64,000 nt of DNA, from positions 3,990,009-4,054,008 of the forward strand of contig NZ_QENQ01000001.1 in assembly GCF_003096275.1 (NCBI RefSeq), given 5' to 3'. This DNA comes from Sphingomonas pokkalii (lineage in GTDB: Bacteria > Pseudomonadota > Alphaproteobacteria > Sphingomonadales > Sphingomonadaceae). Shown one piece after another: positions 9,901 to 19,562 of the stretch. The notes under the pieces were generated by a model that worked only from the letters and a program-made list of their open reading frames with translations, made no database searches and had not been told where the DNA came from. The position numbers were made by a program, and so were the translations under genes. The first letter of the stretch is position 1. Every line of letters begins with the position of its first letter.

Positions 9901-10999
9901 GATGCGTCGCGCTCCAGGGGGCCCGGGCGCTCCAGGTCTCGTCGCTGCCGATCACGGTGCAGCCGCGATCGCCCGCTTCGATAGCGCCGATGGCGAACAC
10001 CGTCTCGCCAGCTTCGGTCAGCGTCGAAGCAACCGTTTCGGCTTGGTCGGCGGCAACCACCGCGACCATGCCGATGCCGCAGTTGAAGGTGCGCGCCATC
10101 TCTTCGGGCTCGATATTGCCCTGTGCCTGCAGGAACGCCATCAGCCGGGGCAGCGGCCATGCGTCGGCGTCGATGCGGGCATGGCAACCTTCGGGCAGCA
10201 CGCGCGGCACGTTCTCGAGCAGGCCGCCGCCGGTGATGTGGGCTAGGCCGTGGATGCTGCCCTTGCGCAATTCGGGCAGCAGGCTGGCGACGTAGATCCG
10301 AGTCGGCGCCATCAGTGCGTCGATCAGCAGCCGCTCCTGGTCGAACAGCGCCGGGCGATCGAGCTTCCAGCCCTTGTCCGCCGCGAGTCGCCGCACCAGC
10401 GAGAAGCCGTTCGAGTGCACACCGTTCGAGGCGAGGCCGAGCAGCACGTCGCCGGGGGCGATCTTCTTGCCGTCGAGCAGCCGGTCGCGCTCGACCGCCC
10501 CGACGCAGAAGCCGGCGAGGTCGTAGTCGCCGTCGGCGTACATGCCCGGCATCTCCGCGGTTTCGCCCCCGATCAGCGCGCAGCCGGCCTGGCGGCAGCC
10601 CTCGGCGATGGAGGCGATCACCCGCTCGGCAACCGCGTTGTCGAGCTTGCCGCTGGCATAATAATCGAGGAAAAACAGTGGCTCGGCGCCCTGGACTACA
10701 AGATCGTTGGCGCACATCGCGACGAGGTCGATGCCGACGCCGTCATGATAGTTATGTTCGATCGCCAGCTTCAATTTGGTGCCAACGCCGTCGTTCGCCG
10801 CGACCAGCAGCGGATCGGTGAAGCCCGCCGCCTTCAGGTCGAAGATGCCGCCGAAGCCACCCAGATCGGCGTCTGCGCCCGCGCGCCGGGTGGAACGGGC
10901 AAGCGGGCCGATCGCGCGCACCAGCGCATTGCCTGCCGCAATCGAAACGCCCGCCTGGGCATAGGTGTAAGGGCCGTCGCCCGCCTTGGTCTCGCTCAT
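9893..10999 (-). CDS. purM: Phosphoribosylformylglycinamidine cyclo-ligase (AIR synthetase)
   Basis: PurM closes FGAM to aminoimidazole ribonucleotide. The ATG at 10999 gives MSETKAGDGPYTYAQAGVSI and a 368-residue protein with the family motifs GGFGGIFDL, VGTKLKLA, LIGGETAEMPGMY and HITGGG. A longer upstream frame runs antisense into the divergent exported-protein gene and is not used. Only 63 bp separate it from that divergent gene, so both promoters must lie there. Confidence 0.97.
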   Translation of the reverse strand: MSETKAGDGPYTYAQAGVSIAAGNALVRAIGPLARSTRRAGADADLGGFGGIFDLKAAGFTDPLLVAANDGVGTKLKLAIEHNYHDGVGIDLVAMCANDLVVQGAEPLFFLDYYASGKLDNAVAERVIASIAEGCRQAGCALIGGETAEMPGMYADGDYDLAGFCVGAVERDRLLDGKKIAPGDVLLGLASNGVHSNGFSLVRRLAADKGWKLDRPALFDQERLLIDALMAPTRIYVASLLPELRKGSIHGLAHITGGGLLENVPRVLPEGCHARIDADAWPLPRLMAFLQAQGNIEPEEMARTFNCGIGMVAVVAADQAETVASTLTEAGETVFAIGAIEAGDRGCTVIGSDETWSARAPWSATHHG

Positions 11000-11062
11000 G
11001 GCAGAGCGCCCTAGCCACAACGCGCTTGGATTTCCACGCCCGCTTCGCCAAAAGAGCGCACA

Positions 11063-12331
11063 ATGCAGTTCCGTCGCCCAAAAACAGTTTTCGTTGCCCT
11101 TGCCGCGCTTGGCCTGGCGGGCACCGGCGCCATGGTCGCGCGGGGGCAGGGAGGTGTGCCGGCCGCGCCGGTCAACCTTTCCGGCAGTTTCGAAGTCAAC
11201 GGCGTTACCGTCGATGTTTCCGGCAAGACCGCTGATGCGGCGCGGCAGGGTGGGTGGCGGATCGCCCAGCGCAAGGGCTGGGAGAAGCTGGCACTGCAAC
11301 TGACTGGCAAAGCCAGCGCGCTCCCCGATTCGGCACTGGATTCGATCGTGACAGGCATTGTCGTCGAACGCGAACAGGTTGGCCCCAATCGCTATATCGC
11401 GAGTCTGGGTATCCTGTTCGACCGCGCCAAGGCCGGATCGATCCTCGGCGTTTCGATCGCGGTTACGCATTCGGCGCCGATGCTGCTGGTGCCGCTGCAA
11501 TTCTCCGGTGGGTCTGGCCAGGTATTCGAACGGGATACTGCCTGGGCGCGCGCGTGGAACCGGCTGCGTGCCGCCGGCAGCACGATCGACTATGTCCGCC
11601 TACGCGGCACCGGGGCGGACCGGCTGCTCGTCAACAGCGGGCAAACGCTGCGCCGGGGGCGCAACTGGTGGCGGACGATTCTCGATCAATATGGTGCCAC
11701 CGACATACTAATGGCGGAAGTGCAGTTGCGGCGCGAATATCCCGGCGGCCCGATCGTCGGCGTGTTTGCGGCAAGCCATGGTCCCGATCGCCAGCCCGTG
11801 ACGAGCTTCGCACTGCGCATCGACAATGGCGATGCGATCGATGCGCTGTTCGACACGGCGGTGGGGCGGATCGACAAAGCATATCAGGCCGCGCTGGCGA
11901 ACGGGGAATTGCGAACCGACACGGTCCTCGCCGCGCGACCGCCGGTTGCGCAGACGGTGCCGGACGCCCTTGATCCCGAAGCCGCCGTAGCAACCCCGGC
12001 GCCGACTCCGGGCACCGATCCGGCCGCGCAGACGGCGATTTCGGTGCAGGTGGATACGCCGAACGCCGCAGCTGTAACGGCTTCCGAGGCCGCGGTGCGC
12101 GGGGTGCCGGGTGTCCGCAGTGCCAATACCACCAGCCTGGCGCTGGGCGGTATCTCGGTGATGCGCGTCGCCTATGACGGGTCCCAGGCGGGCCTGCGCT
12201 CGGCGCTGGAGGCACGGGGCTGGAGCGTTCAAGAAGGGCCCGGCGTGATCCGGATCCGCCGTGGCGGCGCCAGCGCGGCCCCCGCGGCTACACCGTCGCC
12301 GCGGGCTTCGGCAACGCCGCGAGAGCCATGA
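11063..12331 (+). CDS. Exported conserved protein upstream of hdaA (DUF2066-like)
   Basis: A 422-residue protein with a signal peptide (basic start MQFRRPK, hydrophobic run, cleavage near residue 29). The mature part has two weak repeats of alpha/beta character and a proline/alanine-rich linker (about 315-345), followed by a compact C-terminal domain (ISVQVDTPNAAAVTASEAAV...) with the size and look of a small ferredoxin-like, heavy-metal-associated-type module but without a CxxC pair. It overlaps hdaA by 4 bp. Function unknown; the context suggests only co-transcription with hdaA-ppk1-ppx. Confidence 0.8.
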   Translation: MQFRRPKTVFVALAALGLAGTGAMVARGQGGVPAAPVNLSGSFEVNGVTVDVSGKTADAARQGGWRIAQRKGWEKLALQLTGKASALPDSALDSIVTGIVVEREQVGPNRYIASLGILFDRAKAGSILGVSIAVTHSAPMLLVPLQFSGGSGQVFERDTAWARAWNRLRAAGSTIDYVRLRGTGADRLLVNSGQTLRRGRNWWRTILDQYGATDILMAEVQLRREYPGGPIVGVFAASHGPDRQPVTSFALRIDNGDAIDALFDTAVGRIDKAYQAALANGELRTDTVLAARPPVAQTVPDALDPEAAVATPAPTPGTDPAAQTAISVQVDTPNAAAVTASEAAVRGVPGVRSANTTSLALGGISVMRVAYDGSQAGLRSALEARGWSVQEGPGVIRIRRGGASAAPAATPSPRASATPREP

Positions 12332-12942
12332 GCCAGCTTCGCCTGCCACTGGGCCTGCCCGAAGCGAGCGAGACCGATTTCCTGGTGAGCGAATCGAATG
12401 CGCGGGCGGTGCACCAGCTTGAACATTGGGGCACCTGGCCAGTGATGGCGGCGCTGCTGATCGGCCCCCGCAAGTCAGGACGCAGCCTGCTTGCCCGTAT
12501 CTTCGCCGCGAAGACCGGCGCCACGATCATCGACGATGCCGAACGCGCGGTCGAAGAGGATATCTTCCACGCCTGGAACCAGGCGCAGGGTGAGCATCGC
12601 CCGCTGCTGATCGTGGCGGACGCGGCGCCGCCGCGATGGGAGGTTGCGTTACCCGATCTTCGATCGCGCCTGGCCGCGTCGCCGCTGCTGGAGATTGGCC
12701 CGCCCGACGATCCGCTGATGCCGCAGCTGTTGGAGCGCGCCTTCACTCGCCACCTGCTCCACGCGCCGCCGGCGGTGATCGCATGGATCGCAAAGCGGAT
12801 AGAACGCAGCCATGTCGCCATCCTGCGCGTTGCCGATGTTCTGGAGACCGAAACCGACGGTCGTTTGTCGATCCCGGTGGTGAAGGCTACATTGGCGACT
12901 GCAAGCCTTTTGACGCATTCCGACGATAGCGAGAGCGAATGA
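12328..12942 (+). CDS. hdaA: DnaA-regulatory inactivator HdaA/Hda-type protein
   Basis: Hda-type proteins join the DNA sliding clamp and promote hydrolysis of DnaA-bound ATP to prevent re-initiation. This 204-residue protein starts MSQLRLPLGL, which contains a clamp-binding motif of the QLxLPL kind at residues 3-8. A P-loop-like GPRKSGRS follows at about 46-53. The AAA+ half is shorter and less conserved than in DnaA and there is no DNA-binding domain IV, as expected for Hda. It overlaps both neighbours in ATGA arrangements, linking it to ppk1. Confidence 0.87.
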   Translation: MSQLRLPLGLPEASETDFLVSESNARAVHQLEHWGTWPVMAALLIGPRKSGRSLLARIFAAKTGATIIDDAERAVEEDIFHAWNQAQGEHRPLLIVADAAPPRWEVALPDLRSRLAASPLLEIGPPDDPLMPQLLERAFTRHLLHAPPAVIAWIAKRIERSHVAILRVADVLETETDGRLSIPVVKATLATASLLTHSDDSESE

Positions 12943-15125
12943 CCAGCCCAGCAACCGCTTCGATCGCCGCCCCGGAGGCAGCGCCGCCCAGTCCGGCCGT
13001 GCCGGCCGCACGCTATTTCAACCGAGAGCTTTCCTGGCTCGCCTTCAATCGCCGGGTGATGGAAGAGGCGTGCAATCCCGCCCATCCGTTGCTCGAACGG
13101 CTGCGCTTCCTCTCTATCTCGGGCAATAACTTCGACGAGTTCTTCATGGTCCGCGTCGCCGGGCTGATGGGACAGCAAATCCAGTCGATCGACACGCGCT
13201 CGGTCGATGGCCTCACCCCGGCGCAGCAGCTGGAGGCGATTTCGGCTGAGGCGGCAACGCTGGCCGACGAACAGCAGGCCGTGTGGGTGGATATCCGTGC
13301 CGAACTCGCCCTTGCCAATATCTTCGTGCTGGAAGCAGACGCGATCGAAGGCGAGGTCGAGGAATGGCTCGAAGCGCATTTCCGCGAGCAGATCTTCCCG
13401 ATCCTGACGCCCCAGGCGCTCGATCCGGCGCATCCATTTCCGTTCATCCCGAACCAGGGATCGAGTGTAATCTTCAATTTGATTCGCAAGAGCGATCACC
13501 AAACCATTCAGGAATTGGTGCTTCTTCCTGCTGCGATCCGCCGATTCGTGCGCCTGCCGGGCAGCCCCGCGCGGTATGTCGCGATTGAAACGCTCATCAA
13601 GCATTTCTCATGGCTGCTCTTTCCCGGATATGAAGCGCGTGGCGCCGCAGCGTTCCGCGTGCTGCGCGACAGCGATATCGAGATCGAGGAAGAGGCCGAG
13701 GATCTGGTGCTCACTTTCCGCTCCGCGATCAAGCGTCGCCGTCGTGGCCGCGTGATCCGGCTTGAAATGGAAGAGGGCATCGCTCCGGATCTCGAGGCAG
13801 TGCTGAAGGAGGAACTCGGCGGCAGCGATGCGCTGCTCACCGAAACGGGCGGCTTCCTGGGCGTCGGCGATCTTTCGCTGCTGGTCGACGAGGACCGCCC
13901 GGACCTGAAGTTCACGCCCTTTTCGGCGCGCTTCCCCGAGCGGATCCGAGAATATGGCGGCGATTGCTTCGCGGCGATCCGCGCCAAGGACATCATCGTC
14001 CATCACCCGTACGAGACGTTCGACGTCGTGCTCAGCTTCCTCCAGCAGGCGGCGGCGGACCCTGACGTGGTGGCGATCAAGCAGACGCTTTACCGCGCTG
14101 GCAAGCAGCCCGCGGTCATCAATGCGCTGATCGCCGCGGCCGAGGCCGGCAAATCGGTAACCGCGGTCGTCGAGCTCAAGGCGCGGTTCGACGAGGAACA
14201 GAATCTCTATTGGGCAACGGCCCTGGAACGCGCTGGCGTGCAGGTTGTCTATGGCTTCATCGACTGGAAGACCCATGCGAAGGTGTCGATGGTCGTGCGG
14301 CGCGAGGGCAATGCCTATCGCACCTACTGCCATTTCGGAACGGGCAACTATCACCCGATCACTGCGCGTATTTATACCGATCTCAGCTTCTTTACAGCCG
14401 ACCCGCGGATGGGGCGCGATGCGGCCCAGATCTTCAACTACGTCACGGGCTATGTGGAACCGCAGCATCTCGAGCTGCTCGGTATTTCTCCGCGTGATCT
14501 GCGAAACCGGCTGGAAGCGCTGATCGAGGAAGAAATCGCGCATGTCCGTGCGGGACGGCCGGGAACGATCTGGGCGAAGATGAACTCGCTCGTCGATCCT
14601 GCGATCATCGAGAAGCTGTACCAGGCGAGCAATGCCGGTGTTCAGATCGAACTCGTGGTACGCGGCATCTGTTGCCTGCGTCCAGGCGTGGTGGGGATGA
14701 GCGAGCATATCCGGGTGAAATCGATCGTCGGCCGGTTCCTCGAACATAGCCGTATCTGGGTATTCGGGAACGGCAAGGCGCTGCCCAACGATGGTGCGAA
14801 GGTGTTCATCTCCTCGGCGGACTGGATGCAGCGCAATTTCGATCGGCGGGTGGAATTCATGTTGCCGATCCTCAACCGCACGGTCCATGATCAGGTGCTG
14901 GATCAGGTGATGGTCGCCAACCTGCTCGATACCGAGCAAAGCTGGCTGCTCTCGCCCGATGGCCATTATGAGCGGGTGGCATCCGGCGAAGATGGCGAAT
15001 TCAACTTACATCGTTATTTCATGACCAACCCGTCGCTTTCCGGCCGCGGCGCTGCGCTGGAGGCGCGCAAGCCGGTTCCGAAACTTTCGCCGCGAAAGCG
15101 CCGACTGGCTGCGAAGGGCGCTTGA
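12939..15125 (+). CDS. ppk1: Polyphosphate kinase 1
   Basis: PPK1 reversibly makes inorganic polyphosphate from ATP. The 728-residue protein has the N-terminal RYFNRELSWLAFNRRV signature, the phospho-accepting histidine His446 in WKTHAKVSM and the second essential histidine His603 in LEHSRIWVFGNG. The N-terminal 25 residues are low-complexity Ala/Pro. It overlaps hdaA by 4 bp and is followed immediately by ppx, so synthesis and breakdown of polyphosphate are encoded together. Confidence 0.98.
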   Translation: MTSPATASIAAPEAAPPSPAVPAARYFNRELSWLAFNRRVMEEACNPAHPLLERLRFLSISGNNFDEFFMVRVAGLMGQQIQSIDTRSVDGLTPAQQLEAISAEAATLADEQQAVWVDIRAELALANIFVLEADAIEGEVEEWLEAHFREQIFPILTPQALDPAHPFPFIPNQGSSVIFNLIRKSDHQTIQELVLLPAAIRRFVRLPGSPARYVAIETLIKHFSWLLFPGYEARGAAAFRVLRDSDIEIEEEAEDLVLTFRSAIKRRRRGRVIRLEMEEGIAPDLEAVLKEELGGSDALLTETGGFLGVGDLSLLVDEDRPDLKFTPFSARFPERIREYGGDCFAAIRAKDIIVHHPYETFDVVLSFLQQAAADPDVVAIKQTLYRAGKQPAVINALIAAAEAGKSVTAVVELKARFDEEQNLYWATALERAGVQVVYGFIDWKTHAKVSMVVRREGNAYRTYCHFGTGNYHPITARIYTDLSFFTADPRMGRDAAQIFNYVTGYVEPQHLELLGISPRDLRNRLEALIEEEIAHVRAGRPGTIWAKMNSLVDPAIIEKLYQASNAGVQIELVVRGICCLRPGVVGMSEHIRVKSIVGRFLEHSRIWVFGNGKALPNDGAKVFISSADWMQRNFDRRVEFMLPILNRTVHDQVLDQVMVANLLDTEQSWLLSPDGHYERVASGEDGEFNLHRYFMTNPSLSGRGAALEARKPVPKLSPRKRRLAAKGA

Positions 15126-16627
15126 ACCGGGTGACAACTCTATTGTTCGGTAAGCCGCAAGCAGCGGCGGGTAGCATGCGGCCCCGTACCGCGATCATCG
15201 ATATCGGTTCCAACTCGGTGCGTCTGGTCGTCTATGAGGGGCCGGCGCGGCTGCCCGCAATCCTCTTCAACGAGAAGGTGATGGCAGGCCTTGGCCGTGG
15301 GCTGGCCGAAACGGGCGCGATCGATTCCAATGCACTCGCCACAGCCAGTGCGGCGCTCGGTCGCTTTGCCTTGCTTGCCCGCGAAATGCAGGTTCGTGAT
15401 CTGCGCACGGTCGCCACGGCAGCGGTGCGCGATGCCCGCAACGGCGGTGCATTGCTTCGTGCGGCGGAAGCCCTGGGCCTCGCGGTCGAACTGCTCTCTG
15501 GCGAAGAGGAGGCGACTGCGTCGGGCCTCGGCGTTCTTTCGGCCATTCCCGATGCGGACGGCATCGTCGGCGATCTCGGCGGCGGCAGCCTGGAACTGGT
15601 GCGCGTGGTTGCCGGCACCGTCACCGATCGTGTTTCCTTTCCGCTCGGCGTGCTCCGGCTGGGTGCGATCCGCGCGCGCGGTCGCACCGCGCTGGACCGC
15701 GAAGTGGCGCGGATGGTCGAGTCGGCGGGATGGAGAGGCCGAGGAAGGGGACTGCCCTTTTATCTGGTCGGCGGATCGTGGCGTTCGCTGGCAAAGCTCG
15801 ATATGCACCTGACGCAATATCCATTGCCGATCGTGCATAATTACACGCTGGCGATCGATCGCATTGCGGAACTGGGCCGCCGGGTGGAAGGGGCGACCAA
15901 GGCTGATCTGAAGACGGTGCCCGATCTCTCCAGCGCTCGCATCCCGACGCTTACCGATGCCGCCGCGGTGCTGGTGGCGATGGTGAAGCAGTTGGGCAGT
16001 TCTGGCACGATCGTATCGGCCTACGGCTTGCGCGAGGGCCTGCTCTTTCAGCGCCTCTCGGCGGCGGAACGGCGGATGGATCCGCTGATCGTCGCGGCGC
16101 GGGAGGAAGGCGAGCGGCTGGGCCGCTTTCCTGAGCATGGCGATCTGCTCGATGCCTGGATCGCGCCGCTGTTCAGTGATGGACGGGAATGGTCACGGCT
16201 TCGCCATGCCGCCTGTCTGCTCGCGGACGTGGGCTGGCGCGCCAATCCGGAGTTTCGCGCCGAGCGGGGCATGGAGATCGCACTGCACGGCAATTGGGTT
16301 GGCATCGATGCCGCTGGGCGCGCGATGGTGGCGCAGGCGCTTTACACGTCGCTGGGTGGGGCAACCGATAGCCCGGTGCCGCTCGAACGCATTGCGACGC
16401 CCGAGGCATTGCTGGAAGCGAAGAAATGGGGGCTGGCGATGCGCCTGGGGCAGCGGCTGAGCGGCGGCGTCGCGGCGCCGCTCAAGCGCTCACGGCTGCG
16501 GATCGAAGGCGGCAACGTAATCCTCAGCCTTGCCGATGGCGACGAGTCGCTTTGGGGAGAGGCGGTGGAGAAACGCCACCGCGCCCTGGCCGGTGCGCTG
16601 GGGCTCCAGCCGGTGCTGGAGACCTGA
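15122..16627 (+). CDS. ppx: Exopolyphosphatase (Ppx/GppA family)
   Basis: Releases phosphate from polyphosphate or converts pppGpp to ppGpp. The protein shows the ASKHA phosphate-1 and phosphate-2 motifs AIIDIGSNSVRLVVYE and VGDLGGGSLELV, and an HD-like C-terminal part (residues about 315-500). The longest reading starts with TTG at 15122, overlapping the ppk1 stop; an in-frame GTG at 15131 and an ATG at 15176, directly before the conserved core, are alternatives. The N-terminus is therefore uncertain by up to 18 residues. Confidence 0.94.
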   Translation: MNRVTTLLFGKPQAAAGSMRPRTAIIDIGSNSVRLVVYEGPARLPAILFNEKVMAGLGRGLAETGAIDSNALATASAALGRFALLAREMQVRDLRTVATAAVRDARNGGALLRAAEALGLAVELLSGEEEATASGLGVLSAIPDADGIVGDLGGGSLELVRVVAGTVTDRVSFPLGVLRLGAIRARGRTALDREVARMVESAGWRGRGRGLPFYLVGGSWRSLAKLDMHLTQYPLPIVHNYTLAIDRIAELGRRVEGATKADLKTVPDLSSARIPTLTDAAAVLVAMVKQLGSSGTIVSAYGLREGLLFQRLSAAERRMDPLIVAAREEGERLGRFPEHGDLLDAWIAPLFSDGREWSRLRHAACLLADVGWRANPEFRAERGMEIALHGNWVGIDAAGRAMVAQALYTSLGGATDSPVPLERIATPEALLEAKKWGLAMRLGQRLSGGVAAPLKRSRLRIEGGNVILSLADGDESLWGEAVEKRHRALAGALGLQPVLET

Positions 16628-16633
16628 TTGGAA

Positions 16634-17344
16634 TCAGCTTACCCGTTCGTGATGGCCGTTTTCGAAATCCGTCTGGATCAGTTCGGCTATACGAGCCGCC
16701 ACGGTTTCCGGTGGCTTCACGCCGGCCGGATCCTCGCCGGGAAACGCACGCGCGCGCATCTTGGTGCGGGTCGCGCCGGGATCGACGATCGCCGTGCGGA
16801 TCGCGCTGATCGGCCCGACTTCCTCGCCATAGCTGAGCAGCAGGTTCTCAAACGCCGCCTTTGACGCGCCATAGACGCCCCAATAGGCGCGCGGCGTCCG
16901 CGCCACGCTTGAGGTGATGCCGATCACCCGCCCCGCGGTGGAACGGCGGAGCAGCGGATCGAAGGCAGCGAGCAGGGCAGCTTGCGCGGTGACGTTGAGC
17001 GTCAGCACCTTCGCGAACTCCGGGAAATCGATCGCGTTGATCGCCCCCAGCGTGCCCAGCATCCCGGCATTCAGCACCAGCATGTCGAGCGCCGACCAGC
17101 GCTCTGCCACCGCTTCGGCCAGCCGGGCGATCGCCTGATGCTCGGTAAGGTCCAGCGGCGCGATGGTGGCGTTGCCGCCGGCGGTGAAGATGGCATCTTC
17201 CACCTCCTCCAGGCCGCCGGCCGTGCGCGCAGTGAGCACAACATGTGCGCCCGCTGCCGCCAATGCCATTGCCGTCGCAGCGCCGATGCCTCGGCTGGCG
17301 CCGGTGACGAGCGCGGTCTTACCCGAAAGCGGACGATCGCTCAT
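16634..17344 (-). CDS. Short-chain dehydrogenase/reductase
   Basis: A 236-residue classical SDR: cofactor loop TGASRGIG (about 14-21), NAG motif in VLNAGMLG, catalytic Ser in GITSSVA and the YxxxK pair in YGASK. Asp/Arg choice after beta-2 (LTARTAGG) suggests NADP preference. The SDR lies downstream of purF on the same strand with a 34-bp gap and converges with ppx. Substrate cannot be named. Confidence 0.93.
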   Translation of the reverse strand: MSDRPLSGKTALVTGASRGIGAATAMALAAAGAHVVLTARTAGGLEEVEDAIFTAGGNATIAPLDLTEHQAIARLAEAVAERWSALDMLVLNAGMLGTLGAINAIDFPEFAKVLTLNVTAQAALLAAFDPLLRRSTAGRVIGITSSVARTPRAYWGVYGASKAAFENLLLSYGEEVGPISAIRTAIVDPGATRTKMRARAFPGEDPAGVKPPETVAARIAELIQTDFENGHHERVS

Positions 17345-17378
17345 GCTGTCTCCCTGGAATGCGAAAGGCAGGGCGGGT

Positions 17379-18842
17379 TCAACCGACCTTTTCGGCGAGC
17401 AGCGCCAGCTGATCGGGCGGCGGCGCGAGCTCGTCCTGATCGGTCAGCATGGTCGGATAGTCGCCCGTAAAGCAGGCGTCGCAATATTTGGGGTGTATAT
17501 CCGCCCGCTTCGCTTCGCCCAGCGCCTTGTAGAGGCCATCGATCGAAACGAAGGCCAGGCTGTCGGCATGGATGAAATCGGTCATGCCGCCGACATCCAT
17601 CTTCGCCGCCAGCAGCTTGGCGCGTTCCGGCGTGTCGACGCCATAAAAGCAGCTGTGCCGCGTCGGCGGAGAGGCGATGCGCATATGCACTTCCTTCGCG
17701 CCCGCTTCGTGCATCATCTGCACGATCTTCAGGCTGGTGGTGCCGCGCACGATCGAATCGTCGATCAGCACGATGCGCTTGCCGGCGATAAGATCGCGAT
17801 TGGCATTGTGCTTGAGCTTCACGCCAAGGTGGCGGACCTTGTCGCCCGGCTGGATGAAGGTGCGGCCGACATAGTGCGAGCGGATGATGCCGAGCTCGAA
17901 CGGGATGCCCGATTGCTGGGCATAGCCGATCGCGGCGGGCACGCCGGAATCGGGTACCGGCACGACCAGATCGGCTTCGACCGGCGATTCGATCGCCAAC
18001 TGCGCGCCGATTGCCTTGCGCACCGAATAGACCGAGCGGTTGTCGCTGATCGAATCGGGCCGCGAGAAATAGACATATTCGAAGATGCAGGGGCGGGCGG
18101 CCTGGGGCGCGAACGGCTTGTGGCTGGAAAGCTCGCCATTGCCCTTCACGATCACCAGTTCGCCCGGCTCCACGTCACGGACATAGTCGGCACCGACCAC
18201 GTCGAGCGCCACGGTTTCCGAGGCGAAGATCACCGCGTCGCCCAGTTTGCCCATTACCAGCGGGCGGATGCCCAGTGGATCGCGGCAGGCGATCATACCC
18301 TCTGGCGTCATCACGATCAGCGAATAGGCGCCCTCGACCTGCTTCAGCGCATCGATGAAGCGATCGATCAGCGTACGATATTGCGAGGTGGCGACGAGGT
18401 GGAGGATCACCTCGGTATCTGAAGTCGACTGGAAAATCGCGCCGCGGCGGACGAGATCACGCCGAAGCCGCATCGCGTTGGAAATATTGCCGTTATGCGC
18501 GACTGCGAAACCGCCGCTGGCCAGTTCGGCATAAAGCGGCTGGACGTTGCGGATCGCCGTTTCGCCGGTAGTCGAATAGCGGACATGGCCGCAGGCGGTA
18601 GTGCCCGAGAGCGATCGGATCACATCGTCGCGATCGAAATTGCCGGCGACATGGCCCATCGCGCGGTGGGTGTGGAACTGGTGCCCGTCCCAGCTGGTGA
18701 TGCCGGCGGCCTCCTGTCCGCGATGCTGGAGCGCGTGCAATCCAAGGGCGACGAGCGCGGCTGCGCCCTCGCCGTTGGAAACGCCGAAGATGCCGCACTC
18801 TTCGCGCAGCTTGTCGTCATCAAATGGGTGTGTGGTAAGCAT
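17379..18842 (-). CDS. purF: Amidophosphoribosyltransferase
   Basis: PurF makes phosphoribosylamine from PRPP and glutamine, the first committed purine step. The 487-residue product has a 15-residue propeptide-like leader before the nucleophile Cys16 (EECGIFGV), typical of the type that is processed. The PRPP-binding site IVLIDDSIVRGTT is in the C-terminal phosphoribosyltransferase domain, and CYACFTGDYP-like cysteines (FYGVDTP, YCDACFTGDYP) follow. Start ATG at 18842. The 203 bp upstream hold no further gene on this strand. Confidence 0.97.
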   Translation of the reverse strand: MLTTHPFDDDKLREECGIFGVSNGEGAAALVALGLHALQHRGQEAAGITSWDGHQFHTHRAMGHVAGNFDRDDVIRSLSGTTACGHVRYSTTGETAIRNVQPLYAELASGGFAVAHNGNISNAMRLRRDLVRRGAIFQSTSDTEVILHLVATSQYRTLIDRFIDALKQVEGAYSLIVMTPEGMIACRDPLGIRPLVMGKLGDAVIFASETVALDVVGADYVRDVEPGELVIVKGNGELSSHKPFAPQAARPCIFEYVYFSRPDSISDNRSVYSVRKAIGAQLAIESPVEADLVVPVPDSGVPAAIGYAQQSGIPFELGIIRSHYVGRTFIQPGDKVRHLGVKLKHNANRDLIAGKRIVLIDDSIVRGTTSLKIVQMMHEAGAKEVHMRIASPPTRHSCFYGVDTPERAKLLAAKMDVGGMTDFIHADSLAFVSIDGLYKALGEAKRADIHPKYCDACFTGDYPTMLTDQDELAPPPDQLALLAEKVG

Positions 18843-19045
18843 TGGCCCTCAGGGGGAAAGGCAACGGTTGCCGGCCATATAGGGCCTTCCTCCCGGTTTG
18901 TCTCCGGTCTGTAACAGGGAAAAGGATCGTTTCCGCATTTCGGCGGTTAACGGCCCCGAAAGCGCGGCGTTCGGCGCAACGTGCCGATGGCGCGCAAATG
19001 GCATTAAAATGCTGATAATAAAAGCTATTGTCGATACTGTCGACG
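18843..19045. other. Intergenic region upstream of purF
   Basis: About 200 bp between purF and the end of the membrane-protein gene, both on the minus strand. It holds the purF promoter region by position. The segment near 19005-19030 is more AT-rich than the surroundings (ATTAAAATGCTGATAATAAA). No open frame, riboswitch or clear terminator was recognised. Confidence 0.4.
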
Positions 19046-19531
19046 CTAGGCGATCCTGCTTGCGTCGGGTACTGGCGGCGCTTCCACAGGGCACGCAGCA
19101 ACAGTGCCGAGCGCCGCCAGGAAAAGCTTGTGTGCCTGCCGTTGCTCGATCCAGCGCCCCGCAACATACAGTGCCAGGAAGATGCCGGCGAAGCTGTAGC
19201 CTGAAATCTTGAGGCTGGGGACACCCAGGGCGACTGCCAGAAACGGCAGAGGCGCAACAAAACACCAAAAAAGCGGCCTGCTGCTCATATCAAAATGCAG
19301 GATAGGGGCGGTTCCGCCGGACACAAGGAGTCGGCCGACTTCGAACGAGGCCAGCTTGTCCTGCGAGTCGGGGTTGTCCTTGCGGAAGCTGAGCGTATCC
19401 GGGCCATATTCGATGGTGGTGCCGCGTTCGCGGAATATAGGCTCGAGCCGGGCGAATATCTCGCTGGCGGACCGGGGTGTGGCGAGCGGGATGCTTCCTC
19501 GGACGCGCCAGATCCAATCGATAATGCGCAT
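19046..19531 (-). CDS. Hypothetical inner-membrane protein
   Basis: A 161-residue protein with a soluble N-terminal part (about 1-80) and two adjacent hydrophobic segments (FWCFVAPLPFLAVALGVPSL and SGYSFAGIFLALYVAGRW). It begins 31 bp after the sterol-desaturase-type gene on the same strand, so the two are probably co-transcribed. No family is recognised. A signal peptide is absent; the short C-terminal tail would be cytoplasmic or periplasmic depending on topology. Confidence 0.65.
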   Translation of the reverse strand: MRIIDWIWRVRGSIPLATPRSASEIFARLEPIFRERGTTIEYGPDTLSFRKDNPDSQDKLASFEVGRLLVSGGTAPILHFDMSSRPLFWCFVAPLPFLAVALGVPSLKISGYSFAGIFLALYVAGRWIEQRQAHKLFLAALGTVAACPVEAPPVPDASRIA

Positions 19532-19562
19532 GGAGCGGCCTTTCGTATGGGAAACGGGGTGC

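Noticed and set aside
14430..14445. TACGTCA inside ppk1
   Set aside because: Within coding sequence without the CATGG half; expected by chance for a 7-mer.
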